Source: Burkholderiales bacterium
GTDB lineage: Bacteria > Pseudomonadota > Gammaproteobacteria > Burkholderiales > Burkholderiaceae_C
Assembly (NCBI GenBank): GCA_947453625.1
Contig: CANGHK010000011.1
Span: 40,181 to 104,180, forward strand
Reading direction: 5' to 3'
Length of the DNA stretch: 64,000 bases
In this document: positions 63,276-64,000 of the stretch, piece after piece
Layout of the letters: each line of letters starts with the position of its first letter
Position numbering within the stretch: the stretch's first letter is position 1
Notes under the pieces: generated by a model
Seen by the model: the letters and a program-made list of their open reading frames with translations, nothing else
Databases searched by the model: none
What the model was told of the DNA's origin: nothing
Program-made: the position numbers and the translations under genes

Positions 63276-63288
63276 GAGAGGAAGGCCT
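63276..63288 (-). repeat. Retron a1 repeat (pairs with a2 at 63090-63102)
   Basis: AGGCCTTCCTCTC on the minus strand marks the expected 5' end of the retron RNA. A -10 box lies just upstream at 63294-63299. Confidence 0.88.
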
Positions 63289-63293
63289 GATCG

Positions 63294-63299
63294 ATTATC
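63294..63299 (-). promoter_or_regulatory. -10 box of the retron promoter
   Basis: GATAAT on the minus strand matches TATAAT at five of six positions. Transcription starting about 7 nt downstream would begin at the first base of a1. The -35 region (near 63317-63322, CACCTC) is poor, so the promoter may need an activator or be weak. Confidence 0.55.
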
Positions 63300-63818
63300 G
63301 TCCTTTCCGTCGACTTGAGGTGGCAGTCTGCTAATTTTCGAGAATTTTACTGTTTAATTCGTGAAAGTGAACGATTTGGGTGGTGTGTGTTTGGATTGGA
63401 TGAAGGTGTCGATCGGGCGTTCGCGATGTCATCTTCGTTTGTTATCGTATTTACTATTTTCATGGCAAGATCTTGGCCGATTTCACTTGCCTGTATCAAC
63501 GCGCGAGTCCGTGTCTTGCCGGGTGTAATGGGTGCGGTGGTCTTCAGCGTGACCTCCAGGCTATAGCCGTTGCGGCGGGCCCTGACACCGGCCGAGCGGC
63601 AGGGCTTGATCGAGCGGCCCAGCCCAGCAGGAACGGCCTTGCCAGCCCATCTTGTGCGGCGTGCGCACCTGGTGAGCCAGGGTGCGCAGAAACTTCAGTT
63701 ACCATGTCGTCAGTATCCAGAGTTGGGCCGACGCCCACGCCAACCTGCCCTCCCGGGCAAGGTGGACACGCGAAAGCGGATGCGGCCCTTCAAGGGCAAT
63801 CCAACGGGAGTAGCGTCG

Positions 63819-63843
63819 GCCCTCCCAGATCGGAGGGCTTTTT
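63819..63843 (+). terminator. Terminator-like hairpin over the DUF3293 ribosome binding site
   Basis: A 7-bp stem, GCCCTCC and GGAGGGC, with loop CAGATC, followed by five T. The right arm contains GGAGGG, the likely ribosome binding site of the next gene, so the structure could end transcription or block translation. Confidence 0.65.
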
Positions 63844-63844
63844 G

Positions 63845-64000
63845 TTGTCTGAATCGAGCATCGACCCCGGCACCGTGCAGGCCTACCGCGAGACCGAGTA
63901 CCGGGTGCTCGGCGACGCGCCGTTCTCGCTGCGGGTGGGCCAGGTCAGCCCCGCGCTGGCCGCCGCCCACCAGCGCCACCGGGTGGACTGCAGCGCCTAC
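63845..64000 (+). CDS. DUF3293-family protein (3' end outside window)
   Basis: The first 52 codons are visible. The start IDPGTVQAYRETEYRVLGDA and the run PFSLRVGQVSPALAAAHQRH resemble the N-terminus of DUF3293, a small family of unknown role. Translation may start at TTG 63845, 7 nt after GGAGGG; TTG 63842 and GTG 63875 are alternatives. The hairpin over its ribosome binding site suggests control at initiation. Confidence 0.65.
   Translation, partial: MSESSIDPGTVQAYRETEYRVLGDAPFSLRVGQVSPALAAAHQRHRVDCSAY

Larger units (their letters stand above)
63090..63288 (-). ncRNA. Retron msr-msd RNA
   Basis: About 199 nt, transcribed on the minus strand toward the reverse transcriptase. The ends are perfect 13-nt inverted repeats: a1 AGGCCTTCCTCTC (63288-63276) and a2 GAGAGGAAGGCCT (63102-63090). 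After a1 comes GATTAGGGTC, which offers a branching G. The msr hairpin CCTGGTG-CAT-CGCCAGG (63261-63245) has 7 bp including one G-U pair. Next are GGTCTCTCC (63235-63227) and GGAGAGACC (63210-63202), 9 bp. The likely msd stem is GGAGAGACCGCT (63210-63199) with AGCGGTCTCTCC (63151-63140), 12 bp, with a 47-nt apical region. A 6-bp hairpin, GCGCGA and TCGCGC (63139-63117), precedes a2. This order, a1-msr-msd-a2-RT, is that of a retron. Confidence 0.85.
63290..63844. other. AT-rich region between the retron and the DUF3293 gene
   Basis: A 555-bp stretch without a convincing gene. About 63300-63530 is clearly more AT-rich than the rest of the window. On the minus strand one frame stays open with plausible residues (NGYSLEVTLKTTAPITPGK and LIQASEIGQDLAMKIVNTIT) and stops at 63350, but it has no good start, so it may be a decayed gene. 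From 63720 on, GC returns, and several short hairpins, one capped by a GAAA loop (CGC-GAAA-GCG near 63770), lead to a terminator at 63819-63843. Confidence 0.4.

Noticed and set aside
59996..63288. Diversity-generating retroelement
   Set aside because: The polymerase has GLPIGAPTSP and the retron motifs NAxxH and VTG. I saw no template/variable repeat pair and no Avd-like gene in the window.
63315..63566. An 83-codon plus-strand frame in the AT-rich region
   Set aside because: No ribosome binding site and no family features; the opposite strand looks slightly more protein-like, but it also lacks a start.
63800..63843. yybP-ykoY (manganese) riboswitch, suggested by GGGAGTAGC
   Set aside because: The distance from that motif to the terminator is too short for the aptamer, and the downstream gene is not a metal transporter.

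Overview
The window looks like a chromosome segment of a betaproteobacterium of the order Burkholderiales, close to the Comamonadaceae / Rubrivivax-Leptothrix-Sphaerotilus group. By eye the GC content is in the high sixties. Supporting signs are the fkpB-ispH pair, a DUF3717 protein, serS next to a tRNA-Ser gene, and the yicC / Ser-Thr kinase / PP2C / rph / rdgB / hemW cluster. No database search was possible, so family names rest on motifs read from the translated sequence.

Layout. 1-10 kb holds the end of fliR, a two-component pair, and a chemotaxis cluster (a CheZ-like protein, cheY, cheA, two chemoreceptors, cheW). The rest of the pathway (cheR, cheD, cheB) lies at 39.1-42.0 kb, with a well-formed sigma-28 promoter before cheD. 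At 10-30 kb are an ABC-type permease, a ring-cleavage dioxygenase, a purine-type BMP binding protein with a hairpin in its leader, a dppABCDF operon interrupted by a toxin-antitoxin pair, small RNA-binding and redox proteins, a cold-shock protein, a GMC oxidoreductase, an RNA helicase and a MATE pump. At 30-33 kb a Spy/CpxP-like protein, a response regulator and a sensor kinase form an envelope-stress set. At 33.2-34 kb an IS3-transposase/integrase chimera abuts tRNA-Ser(CGA). Housekeeping genes follow (serS, ispH, fkpB, radC, smr, globin). At 42-48.7 kb is a Cu/Ag efflux system (cusCBA); CusA keeps three methionines at the spacing of the E. coli metal relay. At 48.7-55.8 kb are the conserved hemW-rdgB-rph-PP2C-kinase / yicC cluster and a chromate transporter.

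The most unusual region is 55,979-63,299, minus strand. It is a compact retron-like operon. A structured RNA has perfect 13-bp terminal inverted repeats (a1/a2), internal msr- and msd-like stems, and a -10 box placed to start transcription at a1. It is followed by a reverse transcriptase of about 1018 residues with the retron signatures NAxxH, YADD and VTG behind a helical N-terminal region of about 728 residues. Then come a DNA methyltransferase-like protein with an altered catalytic motif (GPPY), a protein of unknown family, a MoxR-type AAA+ ATPase, and a HExxH metallopeptidase-like/vWA protein. The genes overlap by 4 to 23 nt, so they are probably expressed together. I know of no described retron type with this gene set, but that is recall, not a search. 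The flanking DNA at 63.3-63.5 kb is AT-rich, consistent with acquired DNA.

The last bases hold the start of a DUF3293-type gene just after a hairpin with a T run.
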